64,000 nucleotides of DNA from Flavobacterium sp. (GTDB taxonomy: Bacteria; Bacteroidota; Bacteroidia; Flavobacteriales; Flavobacteriaceae). Within the stretch, counting starts at the first letter, position 1. Each line of letters begins with the position of its first letter. Shown one piece after another: positions 27,601 through 35,344 of the stretch. The notes under the pieces were generated by a model. It did not search any database. It saw only the letters and a program-made list of their open reading frames with translations, and had not been told where the DNA came from. Made by a program: the position numbers and the translations under genes. Location of the stretch: positions 172,567 through 236,566 of the forward strand of contig NZ_JAGIAV010000004.1 in assembly GCF_017744675.1 (NCBI RefSeq), written 5' to 3'.

Positions 27601-28321
27601 TACTAATAGCTCCTGTAAATGTTCTTTTTGAAGTTTTTTCATATCCAGTTGTAACTACAACTTCTTTAAGATTTTGTCCTGCTTCTGTTAAAACTACAGT
27701 TGGTGTAGGATTATTAATTCCAATTTCTTTTGTCTCCATACCTACGTAAGAAATAACCAAACGGTCAACGTTAGCAGGCATTTCAATAGAAAAGTTTCCA
27801 TCAAAATCTGTTAATACAGCTGTTTTTGTTCCTTTTGCCATAACAGTAGCTCCCGGCAGTGGAGTCCCACTTTGATCCGTAACTTTTCCTTTGATAATCG
27901 GTCCAAAAGTCAAAATTTCGAACAAAGAATCGTGATTATTTGCATTAGAAAAAGAACCAGAACTTTTTTGAAGCACTATCTGATTGCTTACTTCAGAAAA
28001 AGTAATATTAAATGGAACCAATACTCTGCTCAAAATACTAGACAGAGTTTCCTGGTTAGCTTCTATGCTAACCTTCTCTCCTAGCTGAGGAAGTCTTGAA
28101 TTATAAGAAAATTTTACATGAGCAGACTTTTCGATTTTCGATAAAGCATTGTCTAAAGTTAGGTTCTCAACTGTAATAGTTACTTTAGTGTCTAATTTTT
28201 TCTGCCCATTTACATTATTTGCGAGAGTAACGCTTGAAAACACAAGCGCTAACACAAACTGAAACAGCGTTATTTTCATGATTTGGTGAAGTAATCGTTG
28301 CTTGACAACAGGTTTTTTCAT
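24617..28321 (-). CDS. SusC/RagA-family TonB-dependent transporter with STN signalling domain
   Basis: A 1234-residue outer-membrane channel that imports a ligand captured by SusD, powered by TonB. After the signal region comes an STN domain (about 46-120: VTITVENLTLDNALSKIEKS), a carboxypeptidase-regulatory-like beta domain (about 140-215: GKVTDQSGTPLPGATVMAKG), the plug (from about 220: EVVVTTGYEKTSKRTF, VLKDASATSIYGSRS reading as EILKDASATSIYGSR) and the barrel ending in FTLNVSL. The STN domain is characteristic of transporters that signal through FecR to an ECF sigma factor, and both genes lie directly upstream. Substrate is unknown; the peptidase neighbour hints at a peptide or protein-bound ligand. 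Confidence 0.95.
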   Translation of the reverse strand: MKKPVVKQRLLHQIMKITLFQFVLALVFSSVTLANNVNGQKKLDTKVTITVENLTLDNALSKIEKSAHVKFSYNSRLPQLGEKVSIEANQETLSSILSRVLVPFNITFSEVSNQIVLQKSSGSFSNANNHDSLFEILTFGPIIKGKVTDQSGTPLPGATVMAKGTKTAVLTDFDGNFSIEMPANVDRLVISYVGMETKEIGINNPTPTVVLTEAGQNLKEVVVTTGYEKTSKRTFTGAISKISGAELKVDGVVDVSRMIEGKAAGVTVQNVTGTFGTAPKITVRGSSSIFGDTKPLWVIDGVVQEDIINITFADLASGNSETLLSSSVAGLNANDIQSVEILKDASATSIYGSRSLNGVVVVTTKQGRRDSPLKVSYGLEQTVRTVPSYTQYDILNSQESMSIFKEMESKGFLDLPSTVQGRYGGVYNILGRAINTYVPETGGYLVNNDPVSRNNFLRKYELANTDWFKVLFRPAITQNHSLSFSGGGKNNTFYASLGYYTDPGWTIADNVKQLSSNIKGTFYINDRLNLTLSTLASIRQQGAPGTYESQKDQVFGKVTRDFDINPFSYVLNTSRTLRPYDENGNLEYYRNNWAPMNIINELKTNYLDIDVKDIRFQLDLEYKISPHFTYNLTGSARYANTSREHKILEGSNVVGAYNAMETTIVRDQNIFLYKDPNDLTAPAVSVLPNGGFLRKFTNDMTSYNLRNSVTYRNIFAEKHELEGFFGTELRSVDRNSDNFTAAGLQYDRGLTAFTDPRLIEKIINEGNSYYGFNTERERTVGFFGKVGYTYNRRYTGSVTGRYDGSNRQGDSSSSSSWLPTYTFSGKWNVTEENFMKNAKSINNLALRASYGLTATAGPATNSLAIYKSYISDRLNLDDRETGIQIDQLQNSDLTWEKQFETNIGLDLGMFNNRVQLVTDVYRRKAFDLVDFVVTSGIGGQKIKQGNNANMETKGVELGITTQNFTGRDFKWSTTLNFSVFKQEITKLENKPTVFDLVDGNGGNAIGHPRNSIYSYQFTGLNHQGLPTFVMAPGETDKITGANFQDNDNVTDYLKYEGSIEPNKSIGLANTFTYKNWSLYVFIVGSGGNKVRLNPVYDSQYDDLTVFTKDFTNRWINPGDENYTNVPVIADKRLITDYGGQNMLQRAYNTYNYSDVRIADGDFVRLKNISLSWEFPKDFKRKIGVSTFTLKGSAVNPWLIYSDKKLNGQDPEFRNTGGVAFPITSQYTFTLNVSL

Positions 28322-28412
28322 AATTTTGGTTTGTTTTGATTAATACTATTCGAGTGTATTTTAAGAAACATCATAAATTACCCTTTACAGAGAGTGATTT
28401 ATTCAGATTTAA

Positions 28413-28450
28413 GTGTCGATAATGTTACAGCATTCTCGGCACTTTTTTTT
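28413..28450. other. Imperfect hairpin between fecR-like and susC-like genes
   Basis: GTGTCGATAATG (28413-28424), loop TTACAG, CATTCTCGGCAC (28431-28442) form a 12-bp stem with one mismatch and one wobble on the plus strand, followed by eight T. The T run favours termination of plus-strand transcription, but no plus-strand gene lies nearby. On the minus strand it could be a regulatory leader or part of the ECF promoter region (TGTAACATT, 28429-28421). Confidence 0.4.
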
Positions 28451-28542
28451 ATGTATTTGTTTTTTACATAGGCAGTTATAAATTATTTTTTTAGTTTTTT
28501 AATTAGTTTAACTTGAGATTTTAATTAATGTAATTACGAATT

Positions 28543-29658
28543 CTAGTTACAGCCAGAAGTCGTAATTACAATTTGATTTCCATTCATTTCATAATTCGTA
28601 TCGTTTCCAATACTTGTACAGATAATTTTTAGCTTTTCTGCCAATGGCTGGTCACTTAAAGAAGTTGTTAATCGGCAGTCTTTCAATTTATCATGAGGAA
28701 AATCGATATCTACCAAATAAGCTTGCTCAATAGTTTCGAGAATTTGCGCTACAGGAATATCAGTAAATTCAAAACTTAATTGTTCAATATTTCGAACACT
28801 ATTCACTAAAATCGGATCTGCCGTAATATTAGTTATTTTATTAAAAACCAAATCCTTACGAACAAAACGCAATGCCTGATTAGGAAGCAAGACAATTTCT
28901 TTGTCTTCTCCCACGTGGACCAAATCATTAGACTTTACCTTAACTTTACCGGTGCGAACAAGAACTTCAACATTTTGCTGATCTGGATAAGCCTTTATTC
29001 TAAAGCTTGTTCCAACAACTCGAGTTACAATCTCGTTGGCATAAACAAAAAAAGGCTTTTTAGGATTTTTACTAATTTCAAAGAAACCTTCGCCGGATAA
29101 ATACACCTTTCTTTCGTTTCCGGTAAAGATTTTAGGGTAACTTAATTTACTATTGGGCTGTAATAAGACCGAACTTCCATCAGACAAAGTAATTATCTGT
29201 GATTTTTCAGAATTGTTGGTTTGTTCTACCAAACCTTCGTCATTATCCTGAACCAGTTCATTGTAAGTAACTACATTATCAGCAGTTATGATATTATTTG
29301 TAAAAAACCATACAGAAAAGAGACCTACTAAAACAGCTGCGGCAATACCACCGATCCAGTATCTCTGTATTTTTAGTTTTTTAATTCTTGAAGTTTCTTG
29401 CGAAAGTTTTTCTGTTTGTTCAATTCTATGCCAAGTTTTCTGTAAGGCTTCATGAACTTCGTTTGAAGATAATTTAGATTCTGGAACTCGCATAGCTAAG
29501 AGCACTAGTCTCGCATCTTCGACAAGTTTAGCTCTTTGCAGATTTTCCAGAGTCCATTCTTCCCAGCCTTGCTCATCAACTTTAGACAGGATCCATAATT
29601 GAAAAGATTCATCAGCTAAAAAGTCTTCTATTTCGATATAATTGTTACGTTTTTGCAT
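28543..29658 (-). CDS. FecR-family anti-sigma factor
   Basis: A 371-residue single-pass inner-membrane protein. It has a cytoplasmic N-terminal sigma-binding part (about 1-105), a membrane helix (about 106-128: GGIAAAVLVGLFSVWFFTN), the periplasmic FecR beta domain (about 155-255: ITLSDGSSVLLQPNSKLSYP, GEGFFEISKNPKKPFFVYA, VVGTSFRIKAYPDQQNVEV) and a C-terminal domain (about 290-365) resembling the STN fold. It lies between the sigma factor and the susC-like gene and is expected to pass the transporter's signal to the sigma factor. Confidence 0.94.
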   Translation of the reverse strand: MQKRNNYIEIEDFLADESFQLWILSKVDEQGWEEWTLENLQRAKLVEDARLVLLAMRVPESKLSSNEVHEALQKTWHRIEQTEKLSQETSRIKKLKIQRYWIGGIAAAVLVGLFSVWFFTNNIITADNVVTYNELVQDNDEGLVEQTNNSEKSQIITLSDGSSVLLQPNSKLSYPKIFTGNERKVYLSGEGFFEISKNPKKPFFVYANEIVTRVVGTSFRIKAYPDQQNVEVLVRTGKVKVKSNDLVHVGEDKEIVLLPNQALRFVRKDLVFNKITNITADPILVNSVRNIEQLSFEFTDIPVAQILETIEQAYLVDIDFPHDKLKDCRLTTSLSDQPLAEKLKIICTSIGNDTNYEMNGNQIVITTSGCN

Positions 29659-29748
29659 CTTATTATTAAGGTTACAAAAACATAGAGGACACTTTTTTTA
29701 TTATATACTCACCTATTTAAGATTTTTTTTTAATTTTTTCTTAATTTT

Positions 29749-30354
29749 TTAAAAAACCCCTGAAGATATGAGGACTAGAAGCGGAATACTGCCTTTCCAT
29801 TCTTTACGAAGACTTAGCAAACCGCGATGCAAAAGATTACTTGCTGACTGGTAATTCACATCTAGTAAATCAGCTATTTGTTCTACAGTCAAGCCTTGAT
29901 GATAGCGTAAATACAATGCTTCCTTCTGACGGCCTGGAAGATCATTTAATAATTTATTTAAAAGCAGAACACGTTCGGCCGTTACTTCATCTTCAACCAA
30001 ATCATTTTCTATGGAAAAATCAAAAAGAAATTCTAAAACATCGGTAGAGGTTGTTTTTCTAAAAACATGATCTCTCTCATGCAAACGTGCAATTCTCTTT
30101 CTAACACTAGAAAGCAAATATGCTTTAACAATAACATTATCTTGAAGAGAGTCGCGATAAAGCCAAATATCAGCAAAAACATCTTGAATACAATCTTGCA
30201 CTTTTTCTTCATACGGACAAAGCGAATTACCGTAATTGATTAAGTCTCTATAGTATTTTTCAAAAAGTAAAGAGAAGGATTTCTCGTTACCATTTTTCAA
30301 ATTATTCCACAGAATAAAGTCGTCTAAAACCTTGTTTTTTAAAATTTGGCTCAT
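29749..30354 (-). CDS. ECF-family RNA polymerase sigma factor
   Basis: A 201-residue sigma-70 of the extracytoplasmic-function type from the Bacteroidota FecI-like group. Region 2 (about 15-90: FSLLFEKYYRDLINYGNSLC, QDCIQDVFADIWLYRD) and region 4 (about 130-185: LPGRQKEALYLRYHQGLTVE, QIADLLDVNYQSASNLLHRG) are clear. The start at 30354 (MSQILKNKVLD) is preferred to the in-frame 30384. It heads the sigma-FecR-SusC-SusD series and should drive transcription of the transporter operon when released by FecR. Confidence 0.94.
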   Translation of the reverse strand: MSQILKNKVLDDFILWNNLKNGNEKSFSLLFEKYYRDLINYGNSLCPYEEKVQDCIQDVFADIWLYRDSLQDNVIVKAYLLSSVRKRIARLHERDHVFRKTTSTDVLEFLFDFSIENDLVEDEVTAERVLLLNKLLNDLPGRQKEALYLRYHQGLTVEQIADLLDVNYQSASNLLHRGLLSLRKEWKGSIPLLVLISSGVF

Positions 30355-30384
30355 ACAAAAAAAACTTTGGGGCGTAAAAATCAA

Positions 30385-30883
30385 ATTATTTAAGAATGTT
30401 CTTAAGATCGATTAATTACATAAGATTAAAAATTTCTACTTCAAAGTGTGAGTCTTTTTTTGATTTAGAAAAACAAGCGTGAAACCAATTTAATTTAACA
30501 AAAATTAAACAAGTATTTTACATTTTCACGTCATTTTTGTACTACAAAAAGATTCAAGTTTTAACATTATTTTTTGTTTTTGTTTGATAAATATAGAAAA
30601 GCAAATAATTAAAACCCAATTATCCACTAAAAAAAGCTATTTTTTCTAAATTTGTCAGTATTTGCCCTTTATTTTTCGATTAAACTTAAATTTACGATAA
30701 TTTAAATTTTAATTAACTAAATCGGATTAAGCTTATCTCTGTTTTCATCTTCAAGAAGACGTAAGCATCAATCTTACAAAAATGGATTTTTTAGATATAT
30801 ACTTATAGACGATTTCAAAAAGTGACATAAAAAAAGACCTAAACTTCAATTAGGTCTTTTTGAGCAGTTATAAAAATCGTTTA
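30385..30883. other. Intergenic region without a gene, about 500 bp
   Basis: Lies between the start of the sigma gene and the end of the LRR protein gene. It is very AT-rich, with the LRR gene's terminator at 30829-30861. It presumably contains the sigma gene promoter, but no exact TAnnTTTG was found close to the start codon. Nothing else was recognised. Confidence 0.6.
30829..30861 (-). terminator. Terminator of the LRR protein gene
   Basis: AAAAAAAGACCTAA (30829-30842), short loop, TTAGGTCTTTTT (30850-30861) form a 12-bp stem with A/T tracts, 23 nt after the stop codon. Confidence 0.87.
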
Positions 30884-33328
30884 TTAAATCTTAACAAACT
30901 TGATTATTGAATTTCCAATTTCTGTTTTAATTTGAAGAATGTAATTTCCTGATTGAAATTTAGAAATATCAATTTTAGAAATATCTTGGGCATTAGGAAT
31001 GGTTAAAACTAACTGCCCCAAAAGATTATAAATGTTAATTCTCTGCATTTTAATTGAATCTTTAGATTGTATATTCAAAATATTCTGAGCAGGATTTGGA
31101 TAAACTGAAAAATAAGACGAAAACTCAAAATCCTGTGTTCCTAAAGTTTTAAATGTTGAGGTTTCTTTATTTGTTAAAATTGGAAAATTATAATCAAAAT
31201 AAATATTGGCTTCATTTTCAAAAGAATCGCCAACAGCTAAAGTGGGCAATGTTTTGATTTTAAAAGCGATATAACCATCATTATTTGCATCGTCAAAAGG
31301 AAGATTTATTTTTTCGAAGATAAATTCTACTTTATTTCCTTCTGAAATTTTAGTTATATAAGAATGGCTCGAACTAGTAGGAACTAAAGTCGAAACATCA
31401 AATTTCGAAGTGTTAATTATATCTTTAATTACAACATTTTCAGCATTATAAGTCCCTGTATTTTCAAAACGAATTAGATAGTGAACATATTGACCAATAA
31501 GTTCAGGTTTAATGACTTTTCCTTCTAAACAAGTTTTATCATTTGGATCATAAGAACCCACAACAGTTTGAGCAAGTTCAAAAGCATTATCTTCAGGCGT
31601 TTCATCAGTTTCTGTAGAATTAATGATAGCTTTATACTTCAATACATCTTCAATATTTACTGCTGGAGTTTCAACAGGAGAATTCGCATTTAAAATTAAA
31701 TCAATTTCTCTGCTTTCAAAAGGTTTTAGATTTGAAAAATTCCAAACTAATTTATCAGAGCTTTGATTAGAAACTACAGAGTTTGAAGAAACAAAATCCA
31801 AAATCGAATCATCAAAATTAAGACTTACTGTTCCTTCCTGAAGTGTATTTCCTTTGTTCTTGTAAACTAATTTATAATTGGAATCAAAACCTGGTCTAGC
31901 GCCATCAATTGGCAATATTGAAATTTCTAAATCATTATGAGAACCATTTGGAACAATACAAAAATCCTGACTCAAAGGACTTGTTTGTGTCGGAAAAACA
32001 ATATTTACAGAAGCTGGCGAAATAGTGAAATAGTTTGTATTTTCAATAATCGGAACAATGTTATATAAACCTGCAGGAACTTTCATCGAATACTCCCCGT
32101 TAGAGTCTGAAGTAAAATTCTCTGATTTGCCGCCATTGACAATTGAAAATTTTAAGTGCGAAGCTCCAACATCAGCAGCATCACAACCGTTATTATTAAT
32201 ATCAATTTTACTTTTGCCTTGAAATGTATAATTTATTCCACCAGGCTCAAACGAACAATAATTTCCAGCTAAACAATTTTCATATTTATATGGTGCAATT
32301 TTTTCTGTAACGAGCGTTAAATCCAAATCATCATCACAGATATAGCGAAGATTAGGACAATTTGATAAATTAAGACCTCCATAGCCTAAGGAACTTAGCG
32401 CAGATTCTAAAAAGCTTAAATTTTCAGTAGCGCCATTTTTAATATTTAGAAACTCTAAATTTGGACAATCTGACACGTTAAAATCTTTTAAATTTTTCAA
32501 ATTACTTATATCCAAAGATTTGATAAGTGTATGACCTATCCATAAAGCTTTTAAAAGTTTTAGATTGGACAAATCAATAGACTCCATTGGATTTGCTCCT
32601 CCATAACAATCTGTTATTTTCTTAGAATTAGAAAAATCAAGAGAGTTTATTTTATTATCCCAAAAATCAAGATATTGAAGATTTGGTAGTTTTGCAATAT
32701 CTAAGCTAGGCAATAAATTTTGAGCACATCTAAAAAACCATAACAATGAAGAATTAGGAAGTTTTAATTCGGTAAGCTTATTTTTGTAACATACAAGCTC
32801 CATTAAAACAGAGCTATTCGAAACATCCAAAGTACTCAAAGCATTATCGTTACATTCAAATATCGCTAAATTTACTAAGTTAGTAACATTCAAAGAAGTT
32901 AATTTATTTTGTGCGCAAATTAGTGTTCTTATTTTATTTAAATCCGAGAGGGTCAGATCAGTAATTAAATTTGAAGAACATACTAATCTATCAAGTTTTT
33001 TTAAACTACTAACATCTAATACTTCGAGATTATTATTAGAGCAGTTAAGGTCAGTTAGATTAGAAAAGTTTCCTAATTGAGTCATCGATGAAATATTAGA
33101 ATCTTTCACATCTAAGTAAGTTACATTTAGAGCTTCAGAAAGTTCTATTTCACCATTGTTATTGGAGTCAATTTTGAAATAGTTTGAATTTAGATCTTTC
33201 GCAATGGTATTAGTTGCATTTGCTAGAAGCAATTTTGCCTTAAAGTTGGCATCTGGAATATTAATTACTTGTGCATTTAATGAAGTAAAAAAGCACAAAC
33301 CCAGTAACAGCAAGTAGTTCTTTATCAT
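30884..33328 (-). CDS. Secreted leucine-rich-repeat protein with T9SS sorting domain
   Basis: An 814-residue exported protein. The signal peptide (KNYLLLLGLCFFTSLNAQ) is followed by about twelve 21-23-residue leucine-rich repeats (about 60-330) of the form L-x-x-L-x-(C/F)-x-x-N-x-L-x-x-L-(D/N)-(V/I)-S. Beta-sandwich regions of the kind that recur in such Bacteroidota proteins come next (about 355-720, with GSYDPNDKTCLEGKVI and an EANIYFDYNFPI repeat end). A C-terminal type IX sorting domain starts at about 740 (FSVYPNPAQNILNI, then IYNLLGQLV and FQSGNYILQIK). It should be surface-attached or secreted by T9SS and may bind proteins or polysaccharide. It is a single-gene unit. Confidence 0.93.
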   Translation of the reverse strand: MIKNYLLLLGLCFFTSLNAQVINIPDANFKAKLLLANATNTIAKDLNSNYFKIDSNNNGEIELSEALNVTYLDVKDSNISSMTQLGNFSNLTDLNCSNNNLEVLDVSSLKKLDRLVCSSNLITDLTLSDLNKIRTLICAQNKLTSLNVTNLVNLAIFECNDNALSTLDVSNSSVLMELVCYKNKLTELKLPNSSLLWFFRCAQNLLPSLDIAKLPNLQYLDFWDNKINSLDFSNSKKITDCYGGANPMESIDLSNLKLLKALWIGHTLIKSLDISNLKNLKDFNVSDCPNLEFLNIKNGATENLSFLESALSSLGYGGLNLSNCPNLRYICDDDLDLTLVTEKIAPYKYENCLAGNYCSFEPGGINYTFQGKSKIDINNNGCDAADVGASHLKFSIVNGGKSENFTSDSNGEYSMKVPAGLYNIVPIIENTNYFTISPASVNIVFPTQTSPLSQDFCIVPNGSHNDLEISILPIDGARPGFDSNYKLVYKNKGNTLQEGTVSLNFDDSILDFVSSNSVVSNQSSDKLVWNFSNLKPFESREIDLILNANSPVETPAVNIEDVLKYKAIINSTETDETPEDNAFELAQTVVGSYDPNDKTCLEGKVIKPELIGQYVHYLIRFENTGTYNAENVVIKDIINTSKFDVSTLVPTSSSHSYITKISEGNKVEFIFEKINLPFDDANNDGYIAFKIKTLPTLAVGDSFENEANIYFDYNFPILTNKETSTFKTLGTQDFEFSSYFSVYPNPAQNILNIQSKDSIKMQRINIYNLLGQLVLTIPNAQDISKIDISKFQSGNYILQIKTEIGNSIIKFVKI

Positions 33329-33393
33329 AGATTTAGTTTGTTTTTGGTTTTTAAATATATAAAACCAAAAATTAAAAACCTACAACTTAATAA

Positions 33394-33427
33394 AAAAAAC
33401 CTTACTAATTACTCAGTAAGGTTTTTT
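33394..33427 (-). terminator. Terminator of the 142-residue protein gene
   Basis: AAAAAACCTTACT, loop of 8 nt, AGTAAGGTTTTTT (33415-33427) form a 13-bp stem, 25 nt after the stop at 33452. Confidence 0.85.
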
Positions 33428-33451
33428 GATAATTTTCAGATTTAAAGTTGC

Positions 33452-33880
33452 TTAGAAAGCTACATTCCATCTTGGCAATTTTCCATTTTCATCTAAGAAG
33501 TTTTGCAAAACCTGCCCTTCAACAGCAGTTGGAATTGCTTTTACATCTCCAGAAAAAGTTTCGTACCAAACTACTTCAAGCTCAGAAATGTTTTCTAATT
33601 TCATTTGAGCTGGCCAAGAATATTTCCTTCCTGTTTTAGCAAATTGATGTCCGTTTACGATTTTATCATAAAGTCCGCCGTTTTTACTTTTCAAAGTTCC
33701 GTCATTCTGAACCGTTCCTGTAGACCCCACCATAATAAGTTCTTTTTCATCTCCCTCAACAGCATAAACCGCAAAGATTCCTGCACTTCCTTCTGGCGCG
33801 TTGCAAGCTTCTTCTAAACTATCATTTACAGTAAAAGTAAAACTGTTTGTTGATTTAAATTTTTCTAATTCTTTGTACAT
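33452..33880 (-). CDS. Small protein, possibly divergent GIY-YIG fold
   Basis: A 142-residue cytoplasmic protein without a firm family assignment. The order of residues recalls the GIY-YIG fold: GIFAVY (34-39) in place of GIY, VGSTG (51-55) in place of YIG, GGLYDKIVNGHQF at the usual Arg helix, a Glu in AVEGQVLQNFLD (E121) at the metal-binding Glu position, and RWN (N139) at the end. The usual catalytic Arg is not obvious (K73 or H78 instead). If the fold is right it may be a degenerate nuclease or a binding protein. It is a single gene with its own terminator; its start region is flanked by a CTAAG word repeat. Confidence 0.8.
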   Translation of the reverse strand: MYKELEKFKSTNSFTFTVNDSLEEACNAPEGSAGIFAVYAVEGDEKELIMVGSTGTVQNDGTLKSKNGGLYDKIVNGHQFAKTGRKYSWPAQMKLENISELEVVWYETFSGDVKAIPTAVEGQVLQNFLDENGKLPRWNVAF

Positions 33881-33890
33881 ATTTCTTTTT

Positions 33891-33937
33891 TAAGCTTCTA
33901 AGATACTGAGGTTCTAAGATGCTAAGATTTTTTTATT
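33891..33937. repeat. CTAAG-family word repeat
   Basis: Words of the form TTCTAAGATACTGAGG and TTCTAAGATGCTAAG are repeated with a period of about 10 nt and end in a T run. The same words are at 58910-58958 and, inverted, at 59343-59386. Confidence 0.65.
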
Positions 33938-33960
33938 TACGCCTCAGCCTTTAAAATGTA

Positions 33961-33994
33961 AAAAAGTCTCAACAGGATAATTGAGACTTTTTTT
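33961..33994 (-). terminator. Terminator of sucD
   Basis: AAAAAGTCTCAA (33961-33972), loop of 8 nt, TTGAGACTTTTTTT (33981-33994) form a 12-bp stem with T-tract, 27 nt after the sucD stop. Confidence 0.87.
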
Positions 33995-34021
33995 GGAATT
34001 TGTTATTTTGAGACTTGAAGA

Positions 34022-34894
34022 TTATCCAAGTACTTCTTTTACTTTTTTACCAATTTCAGCTGGTGAATCTACAACGTGAATTCCGTTGTCTCTCATGATT
34101 TGTTTTTTAGCAGCAGCTGTATCATCAGAACCACCAACAATAGCACCTGCGTGACCCATTGTTCTACCAGCAGGAGCAGTTTCTCCAGCGATAAATCCAA
34201 TAACCGGTTTACGGTTACCATCAGCTTTTACCCATCTTGCAGCGTCAGCTTCTAATTGACCTCCAATTTCACCAATCATAATGATTGCTTCAGTTTCTGG
34301 ATCGTTCATTAATAATTCAACAGCTTCTTTAGTTGTAGTTCCAATAATTGGATCTCCACCAATTCCGATAGCTGTTGTGATACCTAAACCTTGTTTTACA
34401 ACTTGGTCAGCAGCTTCGTAAGTTAAAGTTCCTGATTTAGAAACAATACCAACTGTTCCTTTTTTGAAAACGAAACCTGGCATAATACCAACTTTAGCTT
34501 CACCTGGAGTAATTACACCTGGGCAGTTTGGACCAATTAATCTTGAATTTCTTTCTTTAACATAATTATTTGCTTTAATCATATCTGCTACAGGAATTCC
34601 TTCTGTAATAGCAATAATTACTTTAATTCCAGCATCAGCAGCTTCCATAATTGCATCAGCAGCAAAAGCTGGCGGAACAAAAATGATAGAAGTATCAGCA
34701 CCAGCTTGATCAACAGCATCTTTTACTGTATTAAAAACTGGACGATCTAAATGGCTAGTACCACCTTTTCCTGGAGTAACACCTCCAACAACATTAGTAC
34801 CGTACTCAATCATTTGAGAAGCGTGGAAAGTTCCTTCACTTCCTGTAAATCCCTGAACAATTATTTTGGAATCTTTATTAACTAAAACACTCAT
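34022..34894 (-). CDS. sucD: Succinyl-CoA ligase, alpha subunit
   Basis: Alpha subunit of the TCA-cycle enzyme that couples succinyl-CoA cleavage to nucleoside triphosphate formation. The 290-residue protein has the CoA-binding Rossmann part ([20 protein letters not shown]), [30 protein letters not shown], and the phospho-histidine loop [13 protein letters not shown]. Length is normal. The beta subunit gene sucC is not in the window, so the two subunits are encoded apart here. TATTTTTG (34937-34930, minus strand) is a possible -7 element. Confidence 0.96.
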   Translation of the reverse strand: MSVLVNKDSKIIVQGFTGSEGTFHASQMIEYGTNVVGGVTPGKGGTSHLDRPVFNTVKDAVDQAGADTSIIFVPPAFAADAIMEAADAGIKVIIAITEGIPVADMIKANNYVKERNSRLIGPNCPGVITPGEAKVGIMPGFVFKKGTVGIVSKSGTLTYEAADQVVKQGLGITTAIGIGGDPIIGTTTKEAVELLMNDPETEAIIMIGEIGGQLEADAARWVKADGNRKPVIGFIAGETAPAGRTMGHAGAIVGGSDDTAAAKKQIMRDNGIHVVDSPAEIGKKVKEVLG

Positions 34895-34929
34895 GATATA
34901 TATTTTATGTAGTTTTTAAATTTGTGTTG

Positions 34930-34937
34930 CAAAAATA
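34930..34937 (-). promoter_or_regulatory. -7 element upstream of sucD
   Basis: TATTTTTG matches TAnnTTTG on the minus strand, 35 nt before the start codon. No -33 TTG lies at standard spacing. Confidence 0.5.
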
Positions 34938-34980
34938 AGGTTTTGTAATGTATTTTGCCTCTTTTATTGTCAAAAAAATA

Positions 34981-35343
34981 TTAAGAAAATTGACTCATTT
35001 GATAACCTTTATAAAGTTTATCATCTTTTATCTGCCAAATGGTTGCAAAATGTGCTAAAAGCATTTCTTCTCTAGGGTTCTCAATTGTTTTTACAAAATG
35101 AGAGTAACGCACTGATACTAAATCATCTTCGGATATAATATGGCTAATTCTAACCTTAGAGCGCACATAGGCGCGGCTAAGTTCATTTGCCATTTCGATT
35201 ATAGAATCGTAATCCATTTGAATGAAACCTTTACTACTGTTCCATTCCAGTATAACATCAGGATGCAGATATGTTTTTAAAATTTCGCTATCAATTAAGG
35301 CATCTGACTTATAAAATTTCTGAACAAATTCTTTAATAGACAT
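34981..35343 (-). CDS. NTF2/SnoaL-like protein downstream of the lpxD-like gene
   Basis: A 120-residue protein with the cone-fold pattern: FVQKFYKSDALIDSEILKTY helix, LHPDVILEWNSSKGF, then strands VSVRYSHFVKTIE and LAHFATIWQIKDDKLYKGYQ. Its start codon (35343) is one base from the stop of the lpxD-like gene (35345), so translation is probably coupled. Function unknown. It is the second NTF2-like gene in the window, distinct in sequence from the one in the his operon. Confidence 0.82.
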   Translation of the reverse strand: MSIKEFVQKFYKSDALIDSEILKTYLHPDVILEWNSSKGFIQMDYDSIIEMANELSRAYVRSKVRISHIISEDDLVSVRYSHFVKTIENPREEMLLAHFATIWQIKDDKLYKGYQMSQFS

Positions 35344-35344
35344 A

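Noticed and set aside
33448..33817. Plus-strand frames opposite the 142-residue protein gene
   Set aside because: Antisense to a better-supported gene that has its own terminator.
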